This document shows, piece by piece, positions 4,370 through 16,100 of a stretch of 24,646 bases of DNA. Numbering within the stretch: the first letter of the stretch is position 1; the number at the start of each line of letters is the position of its first letter. The translations under genes were made by a program, and so were the position numbers. This DNA comes from a virus, in IMG/VR virus record IMGVR_UViG_3300006751_000128, positions 1 through 24,646 of that record; one strand, given 5' to 3'. The notes below the pieces were generated by a model that was not told where the DNA came from, ran no database searches, and worked only from the letters and a program-made list of their open reading frames with translations.

Positions 4370-4537
4370 ATGAAGGCAGAAACTTACAGTATCTTTATAA
4401 AAGGTAAGGAAGTTCACGAAAAACTTACTCAATTCGAGTATATGGAGCGTATGGAGGACTTGTCGATAGAGTATTATCAGACAGGCACTCCACATCCAGA
4501 CGACATCACTACTAAAATCATCGAGGAAGAATTTTAA
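4370..4537 (+). CDS. Small cyanophage-type hypothetical protein (55 aa)
   Basis: The product begins MKAETYSIFIKGKEVHEKLT, then QFEYMERMEDLSIEYYQTGT. It is acidic, probably a strand-hairpin followed by helices, and has no known function. The layout (YSIFIKGK, then a helix with EYMERMEDL) resembles the 56-aa product encoded at 3390. It starts 3 bases after the glycosyltransferase stop and ends exactly where the next ATG begins, so it is cotranscribed with both. No catalytic residues are apparent. Confidence 0.7.
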   Translation: MKAETYSIFIKGKEVHEKLTQFEYMERMEDLSIEYYQTGTPHPDDITTKIIEEEF

Positions 4538-4690
4538 ATGGCAGTAAGAACCAAACAAGGCTCATGGGGATCAATGGAAGTAGTCGAGGCTACCCCGAAG
4601 AAAACTCGTCAAGGCAATGGAAAGCATACAAAATATGCTGCAACATCCCGTAACTCGGCTCGAAAACCGTATAAAGGACAAGGGAAATAA
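4538..4690 (+). CDS. Small basic conserved cyanophage protein (50 aa)
   Basis: The product begins MAVRTKQGSWGSMEVVEATP and ends in a strongly basic half (KKTRQGNGKHTKYAATSRNS, then ARKPYKGQGK). I recognise this composition and order from small conserved proteins in T4-like cyanophage genomes, often near structural genes. Function is unknown, and the basic C-terminal half suggests nucleic-acid or ribosome binding. It abuts the previous gene with no gap and is followed 5 bases later by a strong terminator. It is therefore the last gene of the transcript that begins at the 3557-3585 promoter. Confidence 0.75.
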   Translation: MAVRTKQGSWGSMEVVEATPKKTRQGNGKHTKYAATSRNSARKPYKGQGK

Positions 4691-4695
4691 CCGCT

Positions 4696-4719
4696 GCGTC
4701 TCGAAAGGGACGCTTTTTT
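4696..4719 (+). terminator. Rho-independent terminator T6
   Basis: GCGTCTC / GGGACGC pairs over 7 bp (one U-G pair) around a GAAA tetraloop, followed by six T residues. It separates the glycosyltransferase transcript from the late baseplate operon. Confidence 0.9.
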
Positions 4720-4740
4720 ATTGTTTTGTTAAGAAAAGAG

Positions 4741-4748
4741 TATAAATA
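4741..4748 (+). promoter_or_regulatory. T4-type late promoter for the gp25-gp6-gp7 operon
   Basis: TATAAATA is an exact match to the T4 late promoter consensus, 22 bases upstream of the gp25 ATG and 21 bases after terminator T6. In T4-like phages this box is read by host polymerase carrying the late sigma factor gp55 with its coactivator. Confidence 0.85.
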
Positions 4749-4770
4749 TACTTAAGTAAACTATTGACCA

Positions 4771-5172
4771 ATGCCTGTAAGTAGGATATCTAGATCATTT
4801 AAAGATATTAGTTTATCCTTTAAAGCACATCCAGTGACAAAGGATATAACGGTTCTGAAAAATGAGAACGCAATTAAAAGGTCTGTAAGGAATATTGTCC
4901 AAACTATTCCCACGGAACGCTTTTTTAACTCTATTTTGGGTTCTGATGTGCGTTCATCACTCTTTGGATTCGTTGATTTTGGTACTGCATCTGTTATTGA
5001 GAAGCAAATTAAGATTGCCATCGAAAACTTTGAACCCAGAGTGGATAATCTAGAGGTAAATGCTAATCCTAGACCAGATAACAACGAATTTGAAATAAAT
5101 ATTCTATTTGACATCGTTGGACAAGAGTTTCCTACACAAGAATTCACATTTATTTTAGAGGCAACGAGATAA
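4771..5172 (+). CDS. 25: gp25-like baseplate wedge protein (133 aa)
   Basis: Length (133 aa against 132 in T4) and sequence fit the gpW/gp25 family. In T4-like tails gp25 sits at the inner end of each baseplate wedge, joins the gp6 core bundle and helps initiate sheath assembly. Visible features are a basic N-terminus (MPVSRISRSFKDISLSFKAH), DITVLKNENAIKRSVRNI at about 25-42 and PTERFFNSILGSDVRSSLFG at about 47-66, the typical ERPF-like helical region. A C-terminal beta part follows (NEFEINILFDI). Older databases call gp25 a lysozyme, and that is not supported here. It is followed by gp6 after 1 base. Its start is set by the late promoter and by family length. Confidence 0.92.
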   Translation: MPVSRISRSFKDISLSFKAHPVTKDITVLKNENAIKRSVRNIVQTIPTERFFNSILGSDVRSSLFGFVDFGTASVIEKQIKIAIENFEPRVDNLEVNANPRPDNNEFEINILFDIVGQEFPTQEFTFILEATR

Positions 5173-5173
5173 T

Positions 5174-7102
5174 ATGCCTTTTACTAAGTTCCAAAACCTT
5201 GATTATGACCAAATAAAGACCCAAATTAAGTCTTATCTCCGTGCAAACTCAACTTTTACGGATTTTGACTTCGAAGGATCTAATTTTTCGGTTTTAATTG
5301 ATACTTTAGCGTATAATACGTATATTACAGCGTTTAACTCTAATATGGTTGTCAATGAATCCTTCTTGGATTCGGCAACATTAAGAGAAAACGTTGTTTC
5401 TTTAGCAAGAAATGTTGGTTATGTACCACGGTCTAGAAGTGCTTCTGTTGCTAATATAACATTTAGTGCAACGACAACTGCTAACACCCCTACACTGACC
5501 TTACAGGCAGGTTTGGTGGCAGTTGGCACTTATGATGACACTACATATACATTTTCCATACCTGAAACGGTTACAGCAACCACTACCCATACATATGACA
5601 ATTCGGGTAATGTTGCTAGTAGTACTGCTGTGTTTGGAACTGCAGCAGATCCTCTAAAGGTATATGAGGGAACGTTCCTATCTACAAAGTTTGATGTTGA
5701 TGCATCATTAGATCAAAAGTTTGTATTAAATAACTCCTTTATTGATACATCTACATTAGTTGTATATGTTGCTGCACCAGGGATAACTGGATTAGGTAGA
5801 GAGTATAAACAGGTAGATAATATACTACAAGTTAAGAAAGACTCTGAAATATACTTAATTCAGGAAGTTCAGGATGAAAAGTATGAGATACTCTTTGGTG
5901 ATGGTTTCTTTGGTAAGAAACTACAGGATACTGCTAGTGTAACCTGTAATTATATTATTACTAATGGCACTGCAGGTAATGGTCCTTCATCATTCGCCTT
6001 CTCAGGATCGTTTGTTACGTCTACTGGAGCAATAGCAACTTTAGATTCAACACCATCAATAAACACTATTACTAGTGCTGCTAATGGCGGTGAGATTGAA
6101 TCATTAAGTTCTATTAAGTATTTTGCACCTAGATTGTATTCTGCACAGAGTAGAGCAGTCACAAATAGGGATTATGAAGCAATTTTACCTACAATTTACC
6201 CAAATACTGAGTCAATTTCTGTTATTGGGGGCGAAGAAGTAGATCCACCACAATTTGGGACAGTTTTTATCTCAATTAAACCAAAAAATGGTGAAGCAGT
6301 CTCTGATTTTGATAAAATTCAGATTTTAACTAAACTTAAGAACTATTCTATTACGGGAGTCAACCAAAAGATTGTTGATTTACAAATATTGTATGTTGAG
6401 TTAGAAAGTTACATTTATTATAATACATCACAAGTTTCTAATGCAGGTAATTTAAAAACGAGAGTAACTGATGGATTAACTACCTATTCTAAGTCTACTG
6501 ATGTTAATAAATTTGGCGGTAGGTTCAAATATAGTAAAGTTTTGAGCGTAATTGATAAAATTGATGAGGCAATTACCTCAAATATTACTAGAGTTAAGAT
6601 TAGAAGGAATTTGGAGGCACTTTTGAACCAATATGCACAATATGAACTGTGTTTTGGTAACGAATTTAATGTAAAAACTGAAGGATATAACATTAAGAGT
6701 ACTAAATTTAAGATTGAAGGTGAAACTAGTGAAGTTTTCCTAACAGATACTCCAAATGCAGATAAAAAAGCAGGTGTTATTTCTATTATTAAGTTAAATC
6801 CTGCAACAAATACAAATACAGTTGTTGCTAAGTCTGCAGGAACAGTAGATTATATTAAAGGTGAGGTTATTTTGACAACAGTTAACATAACTAGCACTCA
6901 AAGAGCAAATAATATTGTTGAAATTCAGGCATATCCTGAGTCAAATGATGTTATTGGGTTAAAAGACCTATATCTTGATTTTAGCATCGGAAATAGTTCA
7001 ATAAATATGGTAAAAGACACTATTTCTTCAGGTGAACAAATATCTGGAGTTGGTTATAAAGTAACTTCAAGTTATAGCAACGGAGAAATAACAAGGAACT
7101 GA
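5174..7102 (+). CDS. 6: gp6-like baseplate wedge protein (642 aa)
   Basis: gp6 forms the iris-like ring that holds the wedges together around the tail hub. The length (642 aa against 660 in T4) is normal. The N-terminal 80 residues are strongly conserved in style (LDYDQIKTQIKSYLRA, FDFEGSNFSVLIDTLAYNTY, LARNVGYVPRSR). The baseplate-J-like core is visible around residues 300-350 (IKYFAPRLYSAQSRAVTNRD), and the C-terminal third is beta-rich. It lies 1 base after gp25 and 1 base before the giant gene, so all three are one late transcript. No Shine-Dalgarno sequence is evident, so coupling to gp25 translation is likely. No damage is visible. Confidence 0.92.
   Translation: MPFTKFQNLDYDQIKTQIKSYLRANSTFTDFDFEGSNFSVLIDTLAYNTYITAFNSNMVVNESFLDSATLRENVVSLARNVGYVPRSRSASVANITFSATTTANTPTLTLQAGLVAVGTYDDTTYTFSIPETVTATTTHTYDNSGNVASSTAVFGTAADPLKVYEGTFLSTKFDVDASLDQKFVLNNSFIDTSTLVVYVAAPGITGLGREYKQVDNILQVKKDSEIYLIQEVQDEKYEILFGDGFFGKKLQDTASVTCNYIITNGTAGNGPSSFAFSGSFVTSTGAIATLDSTPSINTITSAANGGEIESLSSIKYFAPRLYSAQSRAVTNRDYEAILPTIYPNTESISVIGGEEVDPPQFGTVFISIKPKNGEAVSDFDKIQILTKLKNYSITGVNQKIVDLQILYVELESYIYYNTSQVSNAGNLKTRVTDGLTTYSKSTDVNKFGGRFKYSKVLSVIDKIDEAITSNITRVKIRRNLEALLNQYAQYELCFGNEFNVKTEGYNIKSTKFKIEGETSEVFLTDTPNADKKAGVISIIKLNPATNTNTVVAKSAGTVDYIKGEVILTTVNITSTQRANNIVEIQAYPESNDVIGLKDLYLDFSIGNSSINMVKDTISSGEQISGVGYKVTSSYSNGEITRN
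7093..7097 (+). promoter_or_regulatory. Ribosome binding site of the giant gene
   Basis: AAGGA lies 6 bases before ATG 7104, inside the last codons of gp6. It is one of the few clear Shine-Dalgarno sequences in the window and decides this start over later in-frame ATGs. Confidence 0.7.
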
Positions 7103-7103
7103 T

Positions 7104-10100
7104 ATGATAACAACAGGATTAGATACTAGAGTAAATGTGCAACAGCTCATTGAGAGCCAGTTGCCTGAATATTTGCTATCAGAAAGTCCAAACTCTATAG
7201 ATTTCTTTAAGCAGTATTATGCTTCTCAGGAATTCCAGGGTGGAAATATTGATATTGTTGATAATCTTGATCAGTATCTCAAATTAGATAATTTAACACC
7301 AGAACGTCTTAATACTGGAACAACATTATCTGTTGGTATTGGTACTGATGATGATACTATAAACGTTACTAGTACTAAAGGTTTTCCAAAATCTTATGGT
7401 CTTTTTAAGGTAAATGATGAAATTGTAACATATACAGGTATCACAACTAACAGTTTTACTGGTTGTATACGTGGATTTTGTGGTATAACCTCTTATCATG
7501 AAGAAAATAACCCAGGGGAGTTGGTTTTTTCGACATCTGTTGCTGGTACAGCGTCTACAAGCACTACAGTTGTTAATTTAAGCACATTATTCCTTAAAGA
7601 ATTCTATAAAAAGCAAAAATTTGCTCTTACTCCAGGTTTAGAAGATACTCCTTTTGCAGAAGGTGTTAATGCTGGTACCTTTATAAAGGAATCAAAATCT
7701 CTTTATAGGTCAAAAGGAACTGAAGAGTCATTCAGAATTTTATTTAATGTCTTATATGGTCTTGATCCAAAGATAATTGATTTAGAACAACTTGTATTAA
7801 AACCATCAGCAGCAGAGTTTATTAGAAGAGAAATCCTAGTTACTGAAAGAGTTTCTGGTGATCCAAACAAATTAATCGGACAAACCATTACTTTATCTAC
7901 CGATGAGGATACATATGGTGCAGTTTCTGAAGTTCAACCAATAACAACTAAAGGTGGTAGTGTATACTATAAAGTAAGTCTATTTGTTGGTTTTAATGAG
8001 AGAGATCTAATACAAGGTACATTCAAAATTGCTGGTGCTAGTAGAGTTATTGGTAATACTGGTATAGGTGCTAGTGTTATAACTGTAGATTCTACTGTTG
8101 GATTTACGACTACTGGAACAGTTATTAGTGGAATAAACACTGTTACCTATACTGATAAGTCCGTTAATCAATTCTTAAATTGTAGTGGTATAACATCTTC
8201 TATTACTACTGCTGATAGTATTAGATCAGATGAAGTTGCTTATGGATATGAAAATGGAGATATTACTAAGAAAGTTGAATTAAGAATTACTGGTGTTCTA
8301 AACAAATTTGTTCCTACTAATGACATAATTTTAAGAGCTGAAAATGAAGTTATTGGAATAAGGAATGTAGGTGAAGAGATTTTAAATAGTGGAAAGACTA
8401 ATAAGGAAGTTTTTGCAAATTCTTGGATCTATAATACTTCATCAAGGTTCCAAATTGACGATACTTATAGTGCTTCTACTAAAACTACCCCAGTATTATC
8501 ATCTAAGGTTGATAGATCCAACTTAAGAGATGGTGATACTGTAGAAATCTTGGTTAGAGGAGAAAAAATTTCGAAGGCAACTGCTAAAGTAGATACCGTC
8601 TTATCTAATCAGCAAGACATTATTTTAATAAATTTAGAGCCTACAACATTTTCTCCTGTTCCTAATGAATATTATGATTTAAGAAGAGTTTTAAGAACAG
8701 CATCTAGTGTTGGTAATATTGTAGGTATTGGAACTTGGAATGTAGATAATGCAAAAGTAGATGTTGAATATGGTAATAATCTCCTTGTTTCTGATGTTCA
8801 GAATGTATATGTAGAAGAGAATTTAGATGAAAACAATTTTTACGTAGCATCCAACTCGTTACCATCCTATCAAATGGATGTTGGTATAGCAAAAACAAGC
8901 ATTTCATATAGTCATGTACCAGCACTTAATAATGCAATACAAGATTTAAATGTTTATACTCAACAGTATACAACCATAAACTTTGATGATAATGTTCCCT
9001 TTATTACTGGCGATCAGGTAATTTATACTACAACTGCAGCAACTTCAATACCTGGATTAATTGAAGGTGCTAGTTATTATGTTAAGGTATTGATAGATAC
9101 TTTAGGTAATACTAATAAGATTAATTTATATGCGTCAAGATCCTTTATTTTAGCACCAGATACTGTTCCATCTAAACCAACTAAGGTTGAATTTGGACTA
9201 ATTCCTCCAGATCCTGGGTATCATTCATTTACTTTAAAAAGGTATAGTAAAGAAAAAATAGGTTCTCAAAAGTTATTTAAAAAATTCCCAATAAATCCAA
9301 ATATTGGAAGTGGAGAAGCTGTTAAAACATTACCAGGTGGTGTTGGTATTTTAGCGAATGGTATAGAAATTGATAGTTATAAGTCATATGATAAGATATA
9401 TTATGGTCCAGTAGATGGTGTTACTGTATTCAAAGGTGGTAAAAATTATGATGTTATTAACCCTCCTTCAGTTAGAATTTCTCAACCACCAGCATATTTG
9501 TTAGTCCAAGCAGGTGTTGTTACTACTGGAGCAGGAGTTTCTGCAACAGTTAGACCAGTAATTAGTGGAAAAATTGATAAAATTCAGGTAGATCAACAGA
9601 ATTTTGATATTGATAGTGTTCAATCCATTTCAATTAAGGGTGGTAATGGGTCTGGAGCACTTTTACAACCAATTCTTAACCAAAGATTTAGGGAATTATC
9701 TTTTGATGCAAGAGTTAAGTCTAATGCATTAGTTGGTGGTGTTGATATTGTTCAAGAAAATATAATTTTTGATTCTACTCATAATTTGGAGGATGGTCTA
9801 AAATTAGTTTATGATAAAAATGGTAATAATCCACTCGGTATTAATGAATATAAGGGAAGTAATGCACAAAATATTGGTATAAACAGTACTTTACAGGATG
9901 GATCGACTTATTGGACTAAAGTTGTTGGTATAAGTTCAGTTAAATTATATCCATCTGAAACAGATTATAAATCTGGAATTAATACTGTTGGATTTACCAC
10001 ATATAATGCTTCTGGTACTCATAAATTTAGATTATATGAAGGTAGAAATCATTTACGTTCTGTTAAGGTTATAGATTCTGGATCTGGATATACTAATAGG

Positions 10101-13100
10101 AAATTAGATGTATATCCTGTAGGAGTTTCCACTGTTAGGGATAGTATTATATTTAATGATCATGGATTTAAAACTGGAGAATTTATTACTTATGCAACTA
10201 CTGGATCAGTAATATCTGGATTATCTGTAGCAAATCAATATAGAATTACTACATTAAATGAGAATGAATTTAGATTAACTAATGTTGGAGTTGGAGGAAC
10301 TAATACTTCAGATTATGATAGAGATAGGTATGTTAAGTTTGAAGGTAAGGGGACTGGAGTTCATAGTTTTGCATATCCTCCTATTGAACTTGTTGTTGAT
10401 GTAAAATATGCAAAAGTTGCAGTAGCATTAACAGAATCTCTTGTATTAACACCTGTAGTTAAAGGTAGTATAGAACAAGTATATGTTTATGATGGTGGAA
10501 CTGGATATGGATCTACTGTATTGAATTTTGAAAAGAATCCTAATGTCATAATAACAGTTGGTGAATTGGGTGAATTAAAACCAATTATATCAAATGGAAA
10601 GATATATTCTGTAGATATACAGAACCAAGGTTCAGGATATAATGCACCTCCAGATATTAGAGTTGATGGTGATGGTTATGGTGCTGATTTAAGGGCAATA
10701 GTAGAAAATGGTGTAATTGTAGATGTTAAGGTTCTTAATGCTGGAACGGGATATACTGATCTAAAAACATCATTATTCTTGACTTCTCCAGGTATTGAAG
10801 GATCATTAATTTCTAAAGTTAGAGGATTAACCTTAAATGATTATAGATTTGCTCAAACATTAGATAAGAAGTATAAATCTGCATTATTAACAGAATCTAA
10901 GAATGATCTTAAGTATTCTTTTGTTGGATATTCAACTGCAGTTGGAGATACTTATTTTAATGACCCTAATCCTACTACTGGACACTCGGCAATTATAGGA
11001 TGGGCATATGATGGCAATCCAATTTATGGTCCATATGGATATTTGGATCCAATGGATGATAACTCTTCAATAGGTATTTTAAAACCTGGTTATACTAAAA
11101 ATGAATGGTCTAGAGATGAGTCTACTGGTGTAATAGTTGGTGTTGTTAGTGATAGGCCAGTTGGATTTAGTAGTGGATTCTTTGTTGAAGATTATACTTA
11201 TGATGGAATAGGAGATCTTGATGAGAAGAATGGAAGATATTGTAAGACACCTGATTATCCTAATGGAACCTATGCGTATTTTGCTGGTGTATCTACAAAC
11301 CCAATAAGTGGTAATTTGGAACCACAATTCCCATATTTTGTTGGCGATTCATATAGATCTACCCCACAAACAGAGAATTTGATTGCAGGAGATCAATATA
11401 CGTTTGATTTTGTTGGAAAATCAATAGCTAGAAACACATTCCCATATAAAGTTTCTGATCCTTTTGCTGACAATGATTTCTTGGTTGAATCTAATGAATT
11501 AGTTGATCAAATTTCTGTTATTGACTCTATAACTAAGGGTTCAGTAAATTCTCTAGAAATTCTTGAAGGTGGTTCTGGATATAAAGTTGGTGAAAGTGCA
11601 ACTTTTGATAATACAGGAACTAATGGTGGTGGTTTAAGTGCTTCAATTAAAAGAATTACAGGAAAAGATATTTTCCATCTGAATACTATTTCTGAAAAAT
11701 ATGAAGGTGTTGTGTTTAAGTGGAATAGTGCTAAGGAAGTTGCTGGATATATTTCAACATCACATTCCTTATTTGAGAATGATAATATTACAATTTCGGG
11801 TCTTTCAACTTCAATAAATGCCCTTACATTACAAAATCATCAAATTGGTATATCATCAGATACTACCACACTATTAAAAGAACTTAGTACACAGGTTGTT
11901 GGTATAGTTACTGATATTTACGTAGCAAATATTCCAAAACAAGTTTCTGTCGGTAGCACTATTGCTATAGGTGATGAAGAATTATCTGTATTAAGTCTAT
12001 TTGAAACGAGAAATATATTACGTGTTAAGAGAGGATTGGGTAGTGCAGGTAGTGTAGGTATTCATACAATGTCTACAGAAGTTAGAACAGTTCCCAGTTT
12101 CTTTACAATACCTGTTGAAACCCCTTATTTTGCCTCTAGAATCAATGATAAGGTATATTTTAATGCCTCACAGTCAATTGGTGTTGGAACCGTTGTAGGA
12201 ATTGCTACAACTGTTGCTAATAGTATAGGGGAATCTACTGATTACATATCGATTCCAACTCAGAGTATTCATATTCCAAATCATCCGTTTTCGGATAATC
12301 AGAGGGTTACTTTTAGTGTTCCAACTGGTGCAAATCCAATTTCAATATCAACTACTAATAATGCTGGTGTAGCAGGTTGGGCTTTTGGTCCTAGTGGTGG
12401 TAGTGTAGATGCTTATATTATTAATAGGTCAAAAGATTATATTGGGATAACTACTCAACTTGGAATATGCACTAGTGGAGTATTTTTCCATAATAGTGGG
12501 TCTAACAATTCAGAATATTCATTTGAATCTAATTACGATCAAGTAACTGGTAAAGTTGAAAGAATTATTACAACAGTTGCGATATCTACATCATTAACAA
12601 CTTCTCATGGAATGTTGAATAATGATATTATTGGTCTTACTCTAAAATCAGATAGTACAGTTGGTGTTGGAACTGCTACTGCTGTTACGGTAAAATATTA
12701 TGATACTGATAAAAAGTTATTAATTAATCCAATTGTATTTGCTGCTTCTGGAGTTAGTTCAGCAACAAATACAATATCTAAGACTTTACATAATCTTACT
12801 ACTGGGCAGAAAGTATTTTATAACGGTGGTAATAATCAAATAGTTGGATTATCTACAAGATCATATTATGTTTATAAGGTAGATGATGATATTATTAAGT
12901 TGGGTGAAACTCGTTATGATGTAGTTAATGACCCACCAAGATTTTTAAACTTTACATCTACAGGTGGATCAGGGCAAGAGTTATCTCTAATTAATCCTCC
13001 ATTAGATATTGTAAGAGATAATAATATAAAATTTGATTTATCTGATAGTTCACTTCAAGGATATGAATTTAAGTTATTTTTTGATCATAAATTTAATAAT

Positions 13101-16100
13101 GAATATGTTTCCACAGGACAGACTTCTACTTCAGTAACTGTTGGATTTGGAACTGTAGGTGTAACAACAAATGCATCATTTACATTAAATCATTCAGAGA
13201 GTAACCCACAGAAATTATACTACTCTTTATCAAAAGCTGGTTATATAAGCACTTCTGATACTGATGTTGTAAATTCTTCTGAAATTAATTATGTTGATAG
13301 TAAGTATAATGGTGATTATTACATTAGTGGTGTAGGTGCAACCACCTTTAATATATCCTTAAGACAGTATCCAGAAAGTTTATATTATTCATCATCAAAT
13401 AGCATATTAAAGTATAACACATCTTCCCCTACTGCAACTGGTGGTATTGGTAGTATGACTATTGCTTTTGGTGGTATTGGATATAAAAACCTACCAAAAT
13501 TTACTGGAATATCATCAAGCAATGGTCAAGATGCTAACATTGTTCCAGAATCCAAAGAAGCTAATAGAATTAATGAAGTTAGAATAATTGATCCTGGGTT
13601 TGAATATTCTTCAGACCGTACTCTTAGACCAGAAGCTCTTATATCCCCAATAATAAATCTTAAGAATTCTTCTACTATTCAGTCTATAGAAGTTTTAACT
13701 GGTGGAACTGATTATCTTGCTAAACCAAATTTACTTGTTGTAGATCCTGAAACAAATCTTCCAGTTGATAATGGATTTATTGAGGCAGTTATGGATGCTA
13801 ATGCCATAACTAAGGTTGATATTATTGATCCCCCACAAGGATTAACTTCATTAGAACAGAGAATTGTATCTACTAATAATAGTAATGGAATTCAGATTAA
13901 TACTTTAGCATATAATTCTTCCAATAAGAGAGTAACTTTAACGGTACAAACACCAACATTAGGATTTACGGCACCTCCATTTGTTGAAGGTGATAATATT
14001 TTCGTAGAAGGTCTTCAACAATTTATTGCTCCAGGTGCAACTGCTGGTGATGGATTTAATTCAACAGATCATGGATATAAGTTCTTTAAGGTAAATTCAA
14101 ATACTGATGGATCATCATTAACAAGTAATCCAGTAAAAGTTGCTTTCCAAATAAATGAATTTACTTCTAATCCTGGTATTGCTAAGACAACTCAAAGTGG
14201 ATATGCTTCATTAGTTAAAGAAGCACATTATCCGACATTTAAAACCATACAAGATCTATCTCTTTTCCAAATTGGTGAAAAAATTGCAGTATTTGATAAT
14301 GGTGTATGGGTTTCAACAGATTTAATTATAACTGATTCTCAACCAACTTCAATTAAGGTTGGTGGAAAGTATAGAATGTTGGTAGATGATAGAATTAAAG
14401 GAGAAACAACAGGAACAATTGCCACAATTAATACTTTATTTGAAAATAAAGGATATTTTGATATTAAGTATTCTTTAAGGAAAGATGAGGGATGGAAAGA
14501 TGAAATTGGTAAATTGAGTGTAGATCATCAGTCTTTATCAAATAATGATTATTATCAGAATTTATCATATAGTATTAAGAGTCCTCTTGAATATGAAGAC
14601 ATCATAAGTCCAGTAAATAGACTTCTTCACCCTGCTGGAATGAAGAACTTTGCCGATGTTGGTATTAAGTCTTCAACAAAAGCAGGAATATCAACAGAAA
14701 CTGAAAATGCTACTATTATTAGTCAGGATTTAATATCTGAGAATAGAGTAGATACTATTAACATATATGATCTTGCGAAGGATGTTGATACTCAAAATAA
14801 TAGATCTAGATTTATATCAGTCCAAAATAAAAAATTATCAAGTTATATTTTATGTGAAACTAATAGAGTATTGGAAATAGATGATATTAGCAATGAATTT
14901 TCAAATTCATTGAATATAAACAGAGTATCTGATACTGTTGAGATTGATCCCGATTATTCAGAATTTTTAATTCAGGTTAAGAGTCCAATTAATACAGATT
15001 CTCAATTAACAGAGTTAACTATTTTCAGAGAAAATGATGATATATTTACTTTAGAACGTGGTAATATCCATAATACTACAAATGAATTAATAGCAATATC
15101 AGGTAAAGTTGAAACGGATGGTACTTCTAGATTACAATTTGTTCCTACAGATCCTACTGCTGATTATGATATTAAGATTTATACTAGTAAGTTTAATACT
15201 AATGTAGCAGGTCTTAATACAGCACCTATTGGATTTATTGATTTAGTTGGTGTAACTACTAATGTTGGTATTGGAACATCTACTCAACTGCTTTCTGTTG
15301 ATAAAGATAAATTAGATGCTTATCAGGCAAAAGTTGAAATTACAGATAATGTAAATGCTGATAAGACTATTGTTGATTTATATTTAACTCATGATGACAC
15401 AAATGTATATAAAGCAGAAGCATATACAGATAGCCAAACTCAGCAAGGGTTCTCATCTAATTTCATAGGAACATTCCATTCAAATATTACTAATGGAATT
15501 TTAACTTTAAATTATGAAAATACTAGCACAAATTCAGTATCTCTTAGGTCTAAAATTGTGGGATTTGGTACAACTGCAGTTGGAGTTGGAACACATAGGT
15601 TTAAAGATTCGGGACAAGCAGCTGGAACAGAAAGATCCGCAAAACTAGAATCTTCATTTGTTAATGTTGGTGTTTCAACTGGCGGCACTGCTTTTGATAA
15701 TACTACACCAGGTGCATATGTTGGTGATTCACCTACTGGTATTAGTTCAACTAATATAACATCTATTAAGAGCACTGTAAGGGTTTCTGTTGGTCAAACT
15801 AGTGCAATTCATCAGTTATTGACAATATGGGATGGTACAGATTCTTATATAACACATTACCCATTCGTTTCAATTGGAACTACTACTGGTATTGGAACAT
15901 TTAAGGCAAATATTACCAATGCAATACGTTTGCAATTTATTCCTGATGCTCAATGGAATGGCCAGAAACTTGATATTCAAAGATATGATGAAATACTTTA
16001 TAGTGATAGTGATACTGCAAATACTGCACCAGATTTAACAATTGGTGGAGTTACAGATTCTCTATCATTGATGGAATATAATGGAACAGGAAATAGATTG

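Noticed and set aside
4771-5172. Lysozyme activity for the gp25-like protein
   Set aside because: The old lysozyme label for gp25 families is not backed by a catalytic pattern here. Position and length fit the structural wedge protein.
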